Of a stretch of 64,000 nucleotides of DNA, positions 44,243 to 54,960 are shown piece after piece. This DNA comes from Micropterix aruncella. Lineage: Eukaryota > Arthropoda > Insecta > Lepidoptera > Micropterigidae. A program made the position numbers and the translations under genes. The stretch is taken from NCBI GenBank assembly GCA_944548615.1, contig OX155976.1:6050952-6114951 (forward strand). Reading direction: 5' to 3'. Within the stretch, counting starts at the first letter, position 1. The number at the start of each line of letters is the position of its first letter. Below the pieces are notes generated by a model, which did no database searches, was not told the origin of the DNA, and saw nothing but the letters and a program-made list of their open reading frames with translations.

Positions 44243-45690
44243 TTACCAAATTTATGTGTGTAAGTGTTTTGAGAAGAAAAAAAAAGAAATTAAATTCAAA
44301 TCTTGTTATAGTTGAACAGTGTGAAGTCGTGTGCTAGATACAATTTAAAAATTTCAAGTGTGTAAGGTGAATGCTGAAAATTATTAGTACATATATAAGT
44401 GTTAAAGCTAGAAGATGATTCACATGAAAGAAATACAAGTTAAAGAGAAAAAAAAACAAAATTAAAATTTATTAAAAAGAAAAAATTTTTTTTTTGAACC
44501 ACCCTGTATATCAGGGTATATTTCTAAGTGTTGATTCTAAGTTATTATACGTTATTTAAATTTGCATGAGGTTAAGTAAGTTTTTAAATTTTACTGCGTG
44601 TATTATTTTTTTGACACCCTGTATTCGTGTGCACCTCTAAGTGTAGTTCCTTGTTACCATAATTTAATATTATTATTTTTCAAGATTTGTTTGTTTCGTT
44701 TTTCCTAAAGTTTATTCCTTTCTTTACGTTTTTGTTTGCAGTGTTTTGTTTCTCATTCATTTACTTATTTTGTCACTATCAGATATATTAAACTTCCTGT
44801 AATCGTAATTTTCCTAAGTGCCTAAAGCCCATGTACTGTTCGACGCACACAGTAGTGTTCGTACGTATTTCTAGTTTTCACATTTGTTAGAGTTCCTTAT
44901 GGTTCACTTGCGACGCTAGGTATTCCGTGTCAATGTATAAGTGCTTGCAATTTTATATAAGAACAGAGAAATTTTTGCTATTAGTATAGTTGACGCAATG
45001 TTTATCTTTCGTTTATAGAAGCTAAAACTGAATCATATATTAGAGATGTTATATGAAAATTGTATTTATAAATATTTTATGAAAATTTTATTAAAATTTT
45101 AAAGTGTTTTTAAGGGCGTGCCGGTGTGTAAACGTGTACGTGTGTGTTGTGTTTATTTTATATTTTAAAAAAAATTAATTAGTACCAAGTTCGTTGCCTG
45201 TATAAAAATAATAATAAATATTTAATAATAGTTTCGCAACAGTAATATATTAATATTTTGAAAAGTTGCGATATATAAGAAAGAAAGGGTGGGAGGGCGG
45301 GAAATTTGTAGGCGACCAGCGTGATCGCTTTAAAATTTTGAAAAAAAAAATTGTTTGTAAAAAAAATTGTTTCTAAAGTTTGAAAACAAAAAAGAGCCCC
45401 ACGAGCAGGCGTCAATTTGTCATGACGACTGGCGTGGTCACTTCAAAACAAAAGGTAAGAGTTATTTTGAAAAATTGTTTGTAAAAAAAATTTGATGGGA
45501 CAATAAAATAAATTATTATGAAAAGATCTATAAGCCCCAAGTTGGAAGCCAATTTTGTCATGCGTCCAACTTGGCCATTTAGTCAAACAGAAGATAAAAT
45601 TGTTTTGAAAAAGAATACTGTTTGGAATGTTTGAAAAAAAATTAGCCCCCGTTGGCTCGCCAATTTGTTTGAAAGTTTGAAAAGAAAATA
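44243..45690 (-). other. 5' leader of the retrotransposon with repeated PBS-like modules
   Basis: About 1.45 kb of untranslated leader. Between 45390 and 45720 the phrase AGCCCC...GCC-AATTTGTCATG occurs four times (starting about 45394, 45533, 45644 and 45690) in differing states of decay. Only the LTR-adjacent one is a full primer site. The intervals are T/A-rich and include TTTTGAAAAA words. Confidence 0.7.
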
Positions 45691-45708
45691 GCCCCACGTT
45701 GGGCGCCA
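45691..45708 (-). promoter_or_regulatory. Primer binding site, tRNA-Lys(CUU) type
   Basis: On the minus strand TGGCGCCCAACGTGGGGC begins 3 bases inside the 5' LTR. The plus strand GCCCCACGTTGGGCG plus CCA equals the 3' end of animal tRNA-Lys(CUU). It would prime minus-strand DNA synthesis. Confidence 0.9.
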
Positions 45709-45711
45709 ATT

Positions 45712-47689
45712 TGTCATGAGACCCGAATAATTTTTAATATATCAGTTAATTTTATAGATTACAATATTATTATTTTACCAATATACTTCCGGACGATATG
45801 GAGAGATTTGTTTATATAGTGGGCGCCAGCCCGGAAGGAGAAGAAGATTTATTTCGGATCTATGAACAAGTGCCAGAGTCCTTCCACCGTTTAGAATTCT
45901 TCTGGGGCAGGGGTACGTAGGCTGCGTCGGGATTTGCGTCGGTTCGCTCAGTCCATCTCAGGCACGGGGGTATTTAGAATCCCTTAGTGACCCAGTCTAC
46001 GGTAAGATGACCATCCCTATGGGATGAACGGCCTTTTATGGATATTGAATTGCTAAATTATTTGAACCATTTCCCTTACTAAATAATATATTATTATTCT
46101 CGTTCGAACGCCCTCTAGCGGTGGCGCGGCGAGTTACTTAGCAAAGATTGACATCATTCTACTCAACCTGCATTGTGCTACTAATGCCCGCGTTTCGCCG
46201 CTAGATGGCGCGGACGCGACGGCGGATTCGGTTAATTTAAATTAAATCTTGCTGGAATATGCGCAAAATTAACTTGTAACATAAATAAGTGTGCTTTATT
46301 TTCCTTAGTAAAGAATTCTGAATTTAATGAATTTTCCCAAATAATAATGGAAACTGATTTTGATATCTTATAAATGTATCTCAACCAATCCTTTCCTTTT
46401 ATGGTTTTTTTATTCTATTTTTATTTATATGAAAAAAATGAAAATGAGATATATGATATATGATGATATTAAAATTGAAATTATTCTGATATTGAGATGA
46501 TTATGAGTAAAATAAAAGATACTTTTTCGACCCAAATTTACTATTTATTTTTCTATAACCTGTTGCGAAGACATTTCCCGAAACTATATGTGTGATATTG
46601 AATATTTATATTATTTATGAAACTTAATTTTAATCCGTCGATCGTCGAAGGCCTTGCGAGATTTTTACGAGCGTGCGTTACAATTATTACATTTTACCCG
46701 TGTTTCGATGAGCATTATTCGTAACTGGTTTTTCCTATTTTTGCCCTACAATGATTTGGCAATTTTAGTGTCGGGTACGCTGCACTTTCAACTATCGTAA
46801 ACGACGGTAGTCTTTTGCTCTATCGTTTTCCCTGATATTTAAATTTGGAAATATTACGTATTCCCTGACGATGACTTGCATTTATATTTATCTATAATTT
46901 GGTATTTTACTTCATAAGCTATTTTACTAATTTATCTGATTTTTAATTGCCTCGGGAAGAACTCAATGCCACTCTGATTTCGCCACGTTTTAATCCCAAG
47001 ATTGTCTAACGTGGATTTTAATTATATTTATATATTTTTACAGCCTACATTTTAAGTAGAGATCGCCGAAATGATTTTAGATTTATTGGCGGTGTCTATC
47101 GTTGATCCTATATTAGAAACTACGGATTCCTATATTCAGAAAAACGGGTTAGCACGTATATGTCGTGCAAGACGGGTCTGAAGGACTAAAAGTATTGCAC
47201 GATTGTGGTATTGCAAGTTAGAATAAAAGAAATCGAATTTTACTTTAAAACAAACCGAAAATGAGAATATAATCTACTTGCCCCAAATAGGATGTGGAGA
47301 TCACGCTGGAATGCTTTGCCTGCGCCGCACTTGATTCTAGTTATAATTTCTAAAGATGACTTTGACTTTTATATTTTATTCGTAGATGTAGGTAGGCCAC
47401 TTCGAAGTCGTGAAATGAGCTCCGGCGGCCGGTAATCGCCGCGAGGCAAAAACCGACCGCCGCGCTGAAACGACGACCGTCCCAGGCAAGTGCTTCGGGC
47501 CAAAAAAAAAAACTACTCTCACTAGCGATTCTCTACACCCGTGTTCCATCTAATCGCTAGTGATGCCTATTGTGCGATAAAATTCGCTTGTATCCTATAT
47601 TATTGTTATTTTATTTTTATTAACTAATTTTGGCAATAATTGTTTATTATATTGTTTGTTAAACCCGTAATGGTTTTATGACCATTACA
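45712..47689 (-). repeat. 5' LTR
   Basis: 1,978 bp, same length and ends as the copy at 33927-35904. It carries the promoter (TATA-like at 45814-45823). On its plus strand it also has AGCGGTGGCGC and TAGATGGCGC, listed in the findings. Confidence 0.93.
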
Positions 47690-47865
47690 GTATGTGCGCG
47701 AGTAAAATGTGTGTGTGTCTTGTTATTGCATTCGATCAACAGAATTCAAATGCAATTCCGTTAATTTTATCCTAACGAAAAATGGTGACCCAGCCAGGGA
47801 TCGAACCCGGAACCTTACAATGTAAGATCAGGCGACCTAACCATTATGCCACCGGGTCGTGAATA
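47690..47865 (-). mobile_element. tRNA-derived SINE, 5' part (split by the LTR retrotransposon)
   Basis: On the minus strand the head has an A-box-like GTGGCATAATGGTTAGG (47836-47852) and a B box GGGTTCGATCC (47798-47808). The flanks GACCCGG and CTGGGTC pair as a 7-bp acceptor stem. The anticodon arm is not canonical (no T before the anticodon position), so this is a SINE head, not a working tRNA. The 3' part is at 33835-33926. Together they make about 265 bp. Confidence 0.75.
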
Positions 47866-48529
47866 TAAAAAAGAAGGTGTTTCTTTTTGAAAAGAGGTCA
47901 GAGGATATACCTATGTGATGTATATTTACACTGCCAGATGTGGTGATTATTAGTAGATTTTAATATAAACGGCACAGTCTTTGACTTAGAACTCACCGTG
48001 AGTTATTTTAAAACCCACGACACCGCAGGTTTGCGCGGTCAGACTTGGAACTTACGAAGCGGTTTTCACCCGCGCTCGCCGCTGTCCACTAGTTGCCTAG
48101 TTCCACCAGTTGCCCGCAGAAGCTGCGGCCGCCGCGATTTAACCGCGCCTCAATTTTATATCGCACTCAATTGCTACTCAATTTTACATACATAAATCTG
48201 CATTCTTCGAAGGCCGCGGGCCCGCAACCGCTGCGGGCGCGGATGAAAACCGCGCCGTGAATTTTTAGCCTTTTGAGTACGAATAGCGCAGCAGTGGTCA
48301 GTATTAAAGCATGTCGATACATATTTCTAAAAAGGTACAGAAGATTGATACTTTGGTGGTTTTCGTGTAAATAACTATTAATGGCGACATGTGCAGGGCG
48401 AAACGTGTTTTTAGCTAGATTTCATAATTTTTGCTGCAAAAATGACGGAACATTTAATTAAAATAGTTCGTTGTGGGCCTTGTCTTAGATGATAGAAGTC
48501 ATCCAGATTATTCAAAAAGACTTTTAAAG
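47866..48529. repeat. Interval with a GC-rich inverted repeat
   Basis: GCGGTTTTCACCCGCGC at about 48059 pairs with GCGCGGATGAAAACCGC at about 48238, enclosing a GC-rich core of about 165 bases. It may be a foldback MITE. No target duplication was recognised. No gene. Confidence 0.55.
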
Positions 48530-48737
48530 ATTATAAATAGGATAGAAAACGAATTTACCGCGTGAAATTTGTAGGACCCGACGTTTCGGTGAAGTTGCAG
48601 CCGCCGTTGTCTAGGGTAGACTGTCTACCCTAGACAACGGCGGCTGCAACGTCACCGAAAAGTCGGGTCCTACAAATTTCACGCGGTAAATTCGTTTTCT
48701 ATCCTATTTATAATGTCAAACAACCGCGATAGTCTTC
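48530..48737. repeat. Foldback element, copy 2, with 11-bp target duplication
   Basis: Nearly perfect palindrome. The left arm ATTATAAATAGGATAGAAAA through GCAGCCGCCGTTGTCTAGGG is mirrored to the right arm, and a 25-base unpaired tail (GTCAAACAACCGCGATAGTC) follows. GACTTTTAAAG stands outside both ends (48519-48529 and 48738-48748). It is homologous to 1136-1299. Confidence 0.8.
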
Positions 48738-48748
48738 GACTTTTAAAG

Positions 48749-49322
48749 TGTTATTGTAGGCGAGTTTCGCATCCTTCCTAGTGAATTTCATCACGTATAA
48801 TGTTGTGAACATAATCAAATTGAGTTTTATCTAACCGAAAGTAGTTCTTGAATTGTTTATCAGATAACTATCTCGAGAGTACAAATTCCCATTAGTAGTG
48901 CGTTTTTTTTAGATCTTTTCCAGATAGTTCTTCTACGCTTTGACAAACTGTAAAGTATTAACAACTCATTTATCTCATAATCATACTCTGACTCTTAAGT
49001 ATTTTTACGCGTCATTTCGAAAACTGTATATTCTTTGTACTAGCTAGAAAGCGTACAAATGTATCTGTTTCATTTAGCTGCGTCGCAGCATACGCTCGTG
49101 GTCCATGTCTGCCTTAACTTCCCTGCCTTGCAAAACTGTGTTATGCCGTCCTGCGTCGTCTGCGTCAGATTACGCTTAGCATTATGCGTTCGGACGCTAT
49201 CGTGGAGCGATACAAACACAGATAGATACACAAACTCCAATCTGGAAATAATCTTAACCCTTACAAAGCTAGCCATGGGAATGAAATTTATGACGGCATG
49301 TTTTCAACCCTCCTCCCTCCTT
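48749..49322. other. Unassigned interval
   Basis: No gene recognised. Overlapping frames of 108 and 68 codons near 49070-49385 lack domains and run into family R. Confidence 0.35.
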
Positions 49323-49855
49323 GAAGTGAGCGCAGAAGACTTGGACAAAAACAGTCCACCGTCACGCTCCGCCACATGCCCGTAAGAGACCAACGCCTTA
49401 ACCGCGAGATAGCCAGGAGTGTTACCCAGCGGGCTTACACTCGCGCCCTTACTTCCAATTGCGACCAGATTACTCCAGTCTCTAGATTGGTTCCGAGTTC
49501 GAGGTCGCTTGCGCGGTCCTCTCCCTTACGAAGCGGTGAAACGGTGTGTACCGAATCTTATCGCGGACCACGGCATCCTTTGCCCGGCTGTTCACCCAGG
49601 ATCGGGTAGCCGATGGTCGTTTCAAGAGCAGTCGCCGTAAGGTCCGCGACCTATAGGAAACAGTACTGCTTCCAGACTCCCCCTGACTGTTAGTCAGAGT
49701 GCACAGTCGATTCGCATACGCCGCACGGTGCGCAGACCTTCCAGGAGCGCCAAAAGGTTGATTCCTAGGGGAAACTAGCCCTAAGGCCAGAGTCCTACCC
49801 AGGCTCACACTTCATGCGTGGAGGCCGAAGGGGGGGCCAAGGGCCCGTTAGCTCC
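49323..49855 (-). mobile_element. Family R element, copy R8 (truncated)
   Basis: Begins inside the family at GAAGTGAGCGCAGAAGACTT and runs to GGGCCCGTTAGCTCC. It lacks the GTCGAC end, and the right part is shortened near GAGGCCGAAGG. Frames up to 108 codons are shadows of the repeat. Confidence 0.75.
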
Positions 49856-50639
49856 TCGTTAGAGGTGTTAAAAGTTGAAAGAATAATGGTTTCTTGATAA
49901 ATGATGGCGACTTTTTTCGCATACAATTTCATAATTGCATTAACACGGAGATCGGCCGCTCGGGAATTGTTGCTACGGAAAATCCACCGATCGGTGGTCT
50001 TAGCCTTCCAGCGGTTAATCGTCTCTAAGGGGGGGGGGGGAAGGGGTTAGTAATTGATATTTCCGACTTTATCTCTGAAAAACATGTTAGCACGTTCACG
50101 ATACTCTCCATTCTCGTCGCTCGGTGGGCCGTGAAAAAAATAGCGACTCATCCACCTCACAAATAAAGTTTATAAAGATGTCGTCACATTTAACGATTTC
50201 TATAATACCAATGCAATGACAAAGCAAATCGAATCCCCCAACCTTATGTGTCAAACCGTGTCAAGTCAGCCATTTTGGCTTGGCTTAATTTTGACGTTTT
50301 GGCAAGTAGGGGTTCAGAACAATGCGCGCGGCTATGCTCAGATTGGATGCGCGATGGATACCTATTATTGATTGCATAGTTTTGGCAACGGTTGAACAAC
50401 CGTTTTAAATCAGTGGTTCTCCACAAAAATATATTTAAGGTGATGGCCAGTTTTACTAAGTAAACGTACGACAGACTTGATTTCGCTTTTTTTAATAAAA
50501 AATAACAATATTTTATTATTATAGACAGTATCGAGATATTCACATACTCCCCATACTCTTTCGTGCATACACAATATTATATAATTTAATTATAAAATCC
50601 AAAAAACAAAACCCGTGATTACGGAATCGATATTACGTT
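49856..50639. other. Unassigned interval
   Basis: Contains a run of ten or so G near 50030. The 99-codon minus frame at 50244-50543 shows no recognised domain. Confidence 0.35.
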
Positions 50640-51535
50640 TATAATAAATAATAAATAATAATAATAATTTTATTCATTCAAAAACATAAATTTACAATTG
50701 TATTATTTGCAGAATCTGCCTAACTAGTCCATAGCCCGTACCAAGGAAAACTCTATGTATGGCAAAGATTTATTCATGTGCACATAATATTAAAATGAAA
50801 AATACAAAATATGATAAAATATAAAATAGATAAGCGAATGCAAATTAAACTTATAATTATATTTAAAATATTGATATAACATGGTCATGGAAATAAATAA
50901 TAATATAAAATGTCCTAATATAAAGTTTGTAAAACAAATAAATAAAGAGTATTAAAATATAAAGTGTAGTGCAATGTATGACAATAATAATAATGCAGAC
51001 CTTAACTTTAAAATATGACTTATTGCCTTTTCCACCTCATTTCTACCAAGTTAAAGTAAATTTTGTGTAATTTTAGATTTTAATTGGATTGACTTAGTGT
51101 GTTGGCATGTTTTATAGATTCTTTTAGATGGTTATAAATTTTTGGCCCTATAAAGCCAAAGTGTATTTAGGCGAAGGATGTTCGGGTTTTCTGTGCAATG
51201 TGTTTACAGGTTGTGGCGCTCCTCGTTGAAATTTTATGCTCAGCTTTAACGTGAATATCTTTACTTTTTATGTAGTTAAGAAAGACTGTTTTTGCAAATA
51301 CCTGCCTGATGTCTAATATCTTCAGCTCTGCAAACAAGTCGTTTGAGGGGTACCTTCGGGGCTTTTTGGCAATAACGCGAAGAAGTTCTGCGCTGTCATA
51401 AGCGGATTTAGAACAATACGTGTAGACCCTCCCCAACCTAGGATACCGTTTCATTAGATGGTCGCTTAAGATTAATTTATTTAAAAAATCGATAAAAAGG
51501 TTTCTGGGGAAAATCACCACATAACCTATAATAAT
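50640..51535 (-). pseudogene. LINE 3' fragment with (AAT)n tail
   Basis: The minus frame 51167-51520 has LLRVIAKKPRRYPSNDLFAE followed by LKILDIRQVF, like the LINE piece at 4391-4660 (VRVINKKPYLYPSDELFRAF, LDMRQLY). It carries a frame change near the middle of the post-RT region and no RT core. The 3' UTR runs down to an (AAT)n tract at 50640-50672. Confidence 0.65.
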
Positions 51536-52055
51536 CGTATAAAATACTTAAACTATATATAAAGTCAATCAGATATTTCTTTGACATGATTAAGTTAAGA
51601 AAGAGAATATTAATAAACTTACTTACTTTAAAACATTTTCAAGGAAGAATTATTATTTTTGTATATTTTATTAAAAACATACAGCATAGAAAAAAATATA
51701 ACCTTAATTTATAACGGTAGTAAATCTAATGATGTTTATAATCATTTACGATATAAGTATTACAAAATATGCTAAACAATATAATACAAAGAAAACAAAA
51801 AATAATTTTAAATTAATAGTTAAGATCAATATGCGTGAGTATGTGGGTATTGGTGTGTGTTTGTGTGATGGAAAGAGTATATGGGCGCGTGTGTGTCTGT
51901 GTGTGAGGGTCCTTTTGTGTGTTTATTTGTGTGTATGTGTGTGTGTCTGTATCTAACTCAATCCGATATGATCGTCAGCTTTTAAGGTACCTTTTAAACA
52001 AAGAATCGACTATTTTGGTGGTTGAATATGTCAATATCGTTAAAGCCTAAATTTT
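51536..52055. repeat. AT-rich interval with (GT)n microsatellite
   Basis: 51836-51955 is dominated by GTGTGTGT-type repeats with interruptions. No gene. Confidence 0.7.
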
Positions 52056-52190
52056 GCGTTTGTTTGAAAAGCTTTATTGCACACACAAACGAGTACAATG
52101 TGGTGGGCCTATTGCCAAGTGGCAATATCTTCCGGCTATACCGGCTACATGTAAAATTAAGAAAATTCATAATAATCAACTTTGCCAAAT
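52056..52190 (-). mobile_element. LINE 3' tail fragment
   Basis: AAGCTTTATTGCACACACAA and GGTGGGCCTATTGCCAAGTG are the reverse complement of a CR1-group 3' end (GGCAATA..CC, then TGCAATAAAG). Confidence 0.5.
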
Positions 52191-52669
52191 AGCGTAATTT
52201 TTATTTTTATTTTTATCAACGACGGCTATATTGCTAGATTTGACAATTAATTTAAATTTAGATATTTTTAGTACCTATACGAATATCTATTTTCATGACC
52301 ATCATATTATTGCCTTGATAGTTATGGCTATAGACATTGAGTTCTTTATTTGATCAGCAATTTTGATTATTAGATCATTTTTTATTTATGTTTCAACCCG
52401 ATTATAAATTACTAAAATTATTTATATTGTCACAACTATATCATGATAGTTATTATTCTTTATTTAATTACATTAATTAACATGTTTGAGGCAAAGACAC
52501 ATCCAAGTGTAGAAATGCCTACCTACTGGAGCAGATATAAATTGTATTGTATTGTATTGTACCGACAGGGTGGGCAAATTGATGTCTAAAAAGAGTCATA
52601 AATTAATACACTTAAGTATTAGTCATCATAAAGAATATAAAACAGTAATTAGTAACGTATGTCAACTCG
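52191..52669. other. AT-rich interval with a (TATTG)n run
   Basis: Four TATTG-like units lie around 52540-52560. No gene. Confidence 0.4.
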
Positions 52670-52890
52670 ATGTCGAAGGGAGGAATAGAATATATGGACA
52701 AGCAAAGGAGGCGGGAGGGGAGGGGATATTCACGAGTTGAGTAAATGTCTCTTTAGAGATTTTTTAAACCCGCTCAGATTTTCAAGTTGTTTAACGGGCA
52801 AAGGCACGGAATTCCAGAGTTGTATGCATGCACAACATGCGGAATGATGTTAAAGAAAGAATTAGTTAAGATGTCATGATATAGAAAATA
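52670..52890 (-). mobile_element. LINE C-terminal/3' fragment (weak)
   Basis: A G-rich block (about 52705-52730) is followed by CACGGAATTCCAGAGTTG, matching the arrangement at 25157-25280 and 14935-15065. No open frame. Confidence 0.4.
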
Positions 52891-52906
52891 ATACGGTCCT
52901 ACAAAT

Positions 52907-53543
52907 GGGAGTTAATGGGCCCTTGCTGAGTTGGCCACGAAGACCCATTCTGTTCAGGGTTGGTCACACTCACGGGTCAACACCTATCCGACGGCCTCCG
53001 CGCATTAAGTGAGAGCCTGGGTAGGACTCTGGCCTTATGGTTAGTTTTCCCTGGGAATCAACCTTCTGGCGCTCCTGGACGGTCTGCGCACCGTGCGGCG
53101 TAAGCCAATCGATTGCGCACTCTCACTAACAGTCGGAGGAGTCTGGAAGCAGTATTGTTTCCTATAGAGCGGGGATGGTTGCGGACCTTACGGCGACTGC
53201 TCTTGAAACGACCATCGGCTACCCGATCCTGGGTGAACAGCCGGGCAAAGGATGCCGTGGTCCGCGATAAATTCGGTATACACCGTTTCACCGCTTCGTA
53301 AGGGAGAGGACCGTGCGACCTCGAACCCGCAACCAGTCGGGAGGCCGGATAAATCTGGCCGTAACTGGAACTAATGGCGGGAGGTCGGCCCGGTGGTTGC
53401 ACACCCGTGTCTCGCGGTAAGGCGTTGGTGTCTTATGGATGAGTGGCGTAATAGTGTACTGTTTCGTCCCTATACCTTCGCTCACCTCACGGGAGATAAA
53501 ACGATCTAATATTTTTTTAATTTTCTGAGGTGACGTTGTAGTA
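52907..53543 (+). mobile_element. Family R element, copy R9
   Basis: Starts GGGAGTTAATGGGCCC and runs to TCTGAGGTGACGTTGTAGTA, where the usual hairpin end is shortened. The second half (53320-53480) is more diverged (GAGGCCGGATAAATCTGGCC). No convincing target duplication. Frames of 107 and 114 codons are shadows. Confidence 0.75.
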
Positions 53544-53619
53544 CCTTCAAGTGTCCGACACACAAGACACACTGTCAATCCGACCAACAACCAGGGGTTC
53601 TCTAGATACATGTTTCATA

Positions 53620-53812
53620 TGACAGGCACTTGTCGACCTGACGTCTTCTATCTTTAAATCGATCCGTCAGCCATCCGATCTCGAACGACCAAGGCCGACC
53701 AGACCGGAGGATGGAGAAATCCGGCCAAATATGGTAGCAAAAGCGTGAGGCTGGCCCACTGGATTCACTTCCCAGTGCCTCTAGGTAAGGCGTTGGTCTA
53801 TCAGAGCCGGTC
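53620..53812 (+). mobile_element. Family R-related fragment, R10 (diverged)
   Basis: GACCGGAGGATGGAGAAATC, GGCTGGCCCACTGGAT and TAAGGCGTTGGTCTATC parallel the second half of R9 and R3. It may be a separate subfamily. Confidence 0.45.
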
Positions 53813-54289
53813 CACACTATGCGGTGCGGCGCCACACCGCAAAAATTTCGCCGTATAGGCGTACATACCTTCAGTGCACGGTGCGGTGCGGCAACGTTAC
53901 TACGACGCCGCAGTGGGCGAATAGTGTTGTACGTAAAACTAGTGAAACTCATTTTAAACACTTCGATTAAAAATCAACAAAAATACGTGAAAACAAATGA
54001 AACAGGCAAGCATGTACCGTCCTTCGACTGCACTTAACAACTGAGGACAATACCCCACTGTCCAACTTTACAAAATTGTCGATTCCGATAATCCATTTCA
54101 AAGGATTGGTCAAATCCATTATAGAGTCTATTGTACCCAGACCTTAACATGAAAATAATTCATGTTACTATGACAAAAATAAATCGGTGTTTCGCCATAT
54201 TATACAATAAAATACATTGAGGACAATGCATTAACCTTGATTGAAAAGTTTTGCTACGCCATTGTTCTGGCGGCAGCGATTTTTTTTTA
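53813..54289. other. Interval starting with a GC-rich patch
   Basis: 53815-53925 has repeated GCGGTGCGGC and CACACCGC words that could be one end of a MITE. The other end was not found. No gene. Confidence 0.35.
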
Positions 54290-54960
54290 TTTCGGCTGCG
54301 GTAAGTAGTAGTAGTAGTAGTGGGGGTCTTGTCTCCACCCCTTAATGTCACCTGGTCAGTGGTCTCCTAGTAGCCCGGTACTGCTTACCAGACCATACAG
54401 ATCACTGACCTTCAAGTTGGACAGATCGCTGGGTTCGAGAAAGGGTTGGCCCAGTAAACTGTGTGTGTATTTTGTGGCCCAGTAAACCAACGATGTGTAT
54501 GCTGTCTTCAGGCTCGTCGCCAAATATTCGGCAGTCCTTGCTCTCGGTCAAGCCAAGGTTGAATAGTGGTTCTAAGATTATTCTTGCTCATGTCAAGTAG
54601 GGCCTTAGTTGTCTTAGGAAGTGGTTGCTCTATCATGGCCTTTGCCTGGCGATATCCTTGGCTCTGTTTCCAGGATGCCCGATGTACCTGCTCCAAGCAG
54701 TTCCTGATGATTTTCTCACCTATAACGAAGGGGATCCCAATAACTGGCTCCACCGGGCATTCAAGTGTGCCCAGTTTTGACAGTCTGTCGGCCTCCTCGT
54801 TGCCGGGTATGCCTTGATGGTCTGGTGTTCATATTAAGGTGATTTGGTTGGCATTTCCCAATTTGCATACAGTCCCAGGCCACAGAAGATTCCACAGAGC
54901 GTCCAACATTTATTTCAAGATCCAAGTAGAAAATGAGTAAGAAGATAACGAAAACCAAAA
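54290..54960 (-). pseudogene. LINE RNase H / C-terminal fragment
   Basis: On the minus strand one frame reads PDHQGIPGNEEADRLSKLG, matching the end of the RNase H domain in LINEs such as the I and Jockey groups (PGH.GI.GNE.AD.LA..G). It continues in the frame 54508-54753 with ASWKQSQGYRQAKAMI and LLDMSKNNLRTTI. A stop sits just before PDHQG. The 3' side holds a (GTA)n run (54306-54321). No RT motif. Confidence 0.65.

Larger units (their letters stand above)
33927..47689 (-). mobile_element. Complete Ty3/Gypsy-type LTR retrotransposon, 13.8 kb
   Basis: It has two 1,978-bp LTRs of TG...CA form, a 4-bp target duplication GTAT, a primer binding site for tRNA-Lys(CUU), gag with a CCHC knuckle, and protease-RT-RNase H-integrase in Ty3/Gypsy order. 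There is no recognisable env. The LTRs matched base for base wherever I compared them, so the insertion is recent. Long LTRs with a tRNA-Lys primer suggest the Osvaldo/Ulysses group, but this is an inference and needs an RT tree. Unusual points are repeated primer-site-like modules in the leader, no obvious polypurine tract, and about 3.9 kb without a recognised gene after pol. One frame break in RT probably makes this copy non-autonomous. Confidence 0.9.

Noticed and set aside
47766..47860. Possible tRNA gene on the minus strand
   Set aside because: Acceptor and T arms pair, but the D arm and anticodon loop do not fit. A diverged second copy with the same body and tail shows it is a SINE head.
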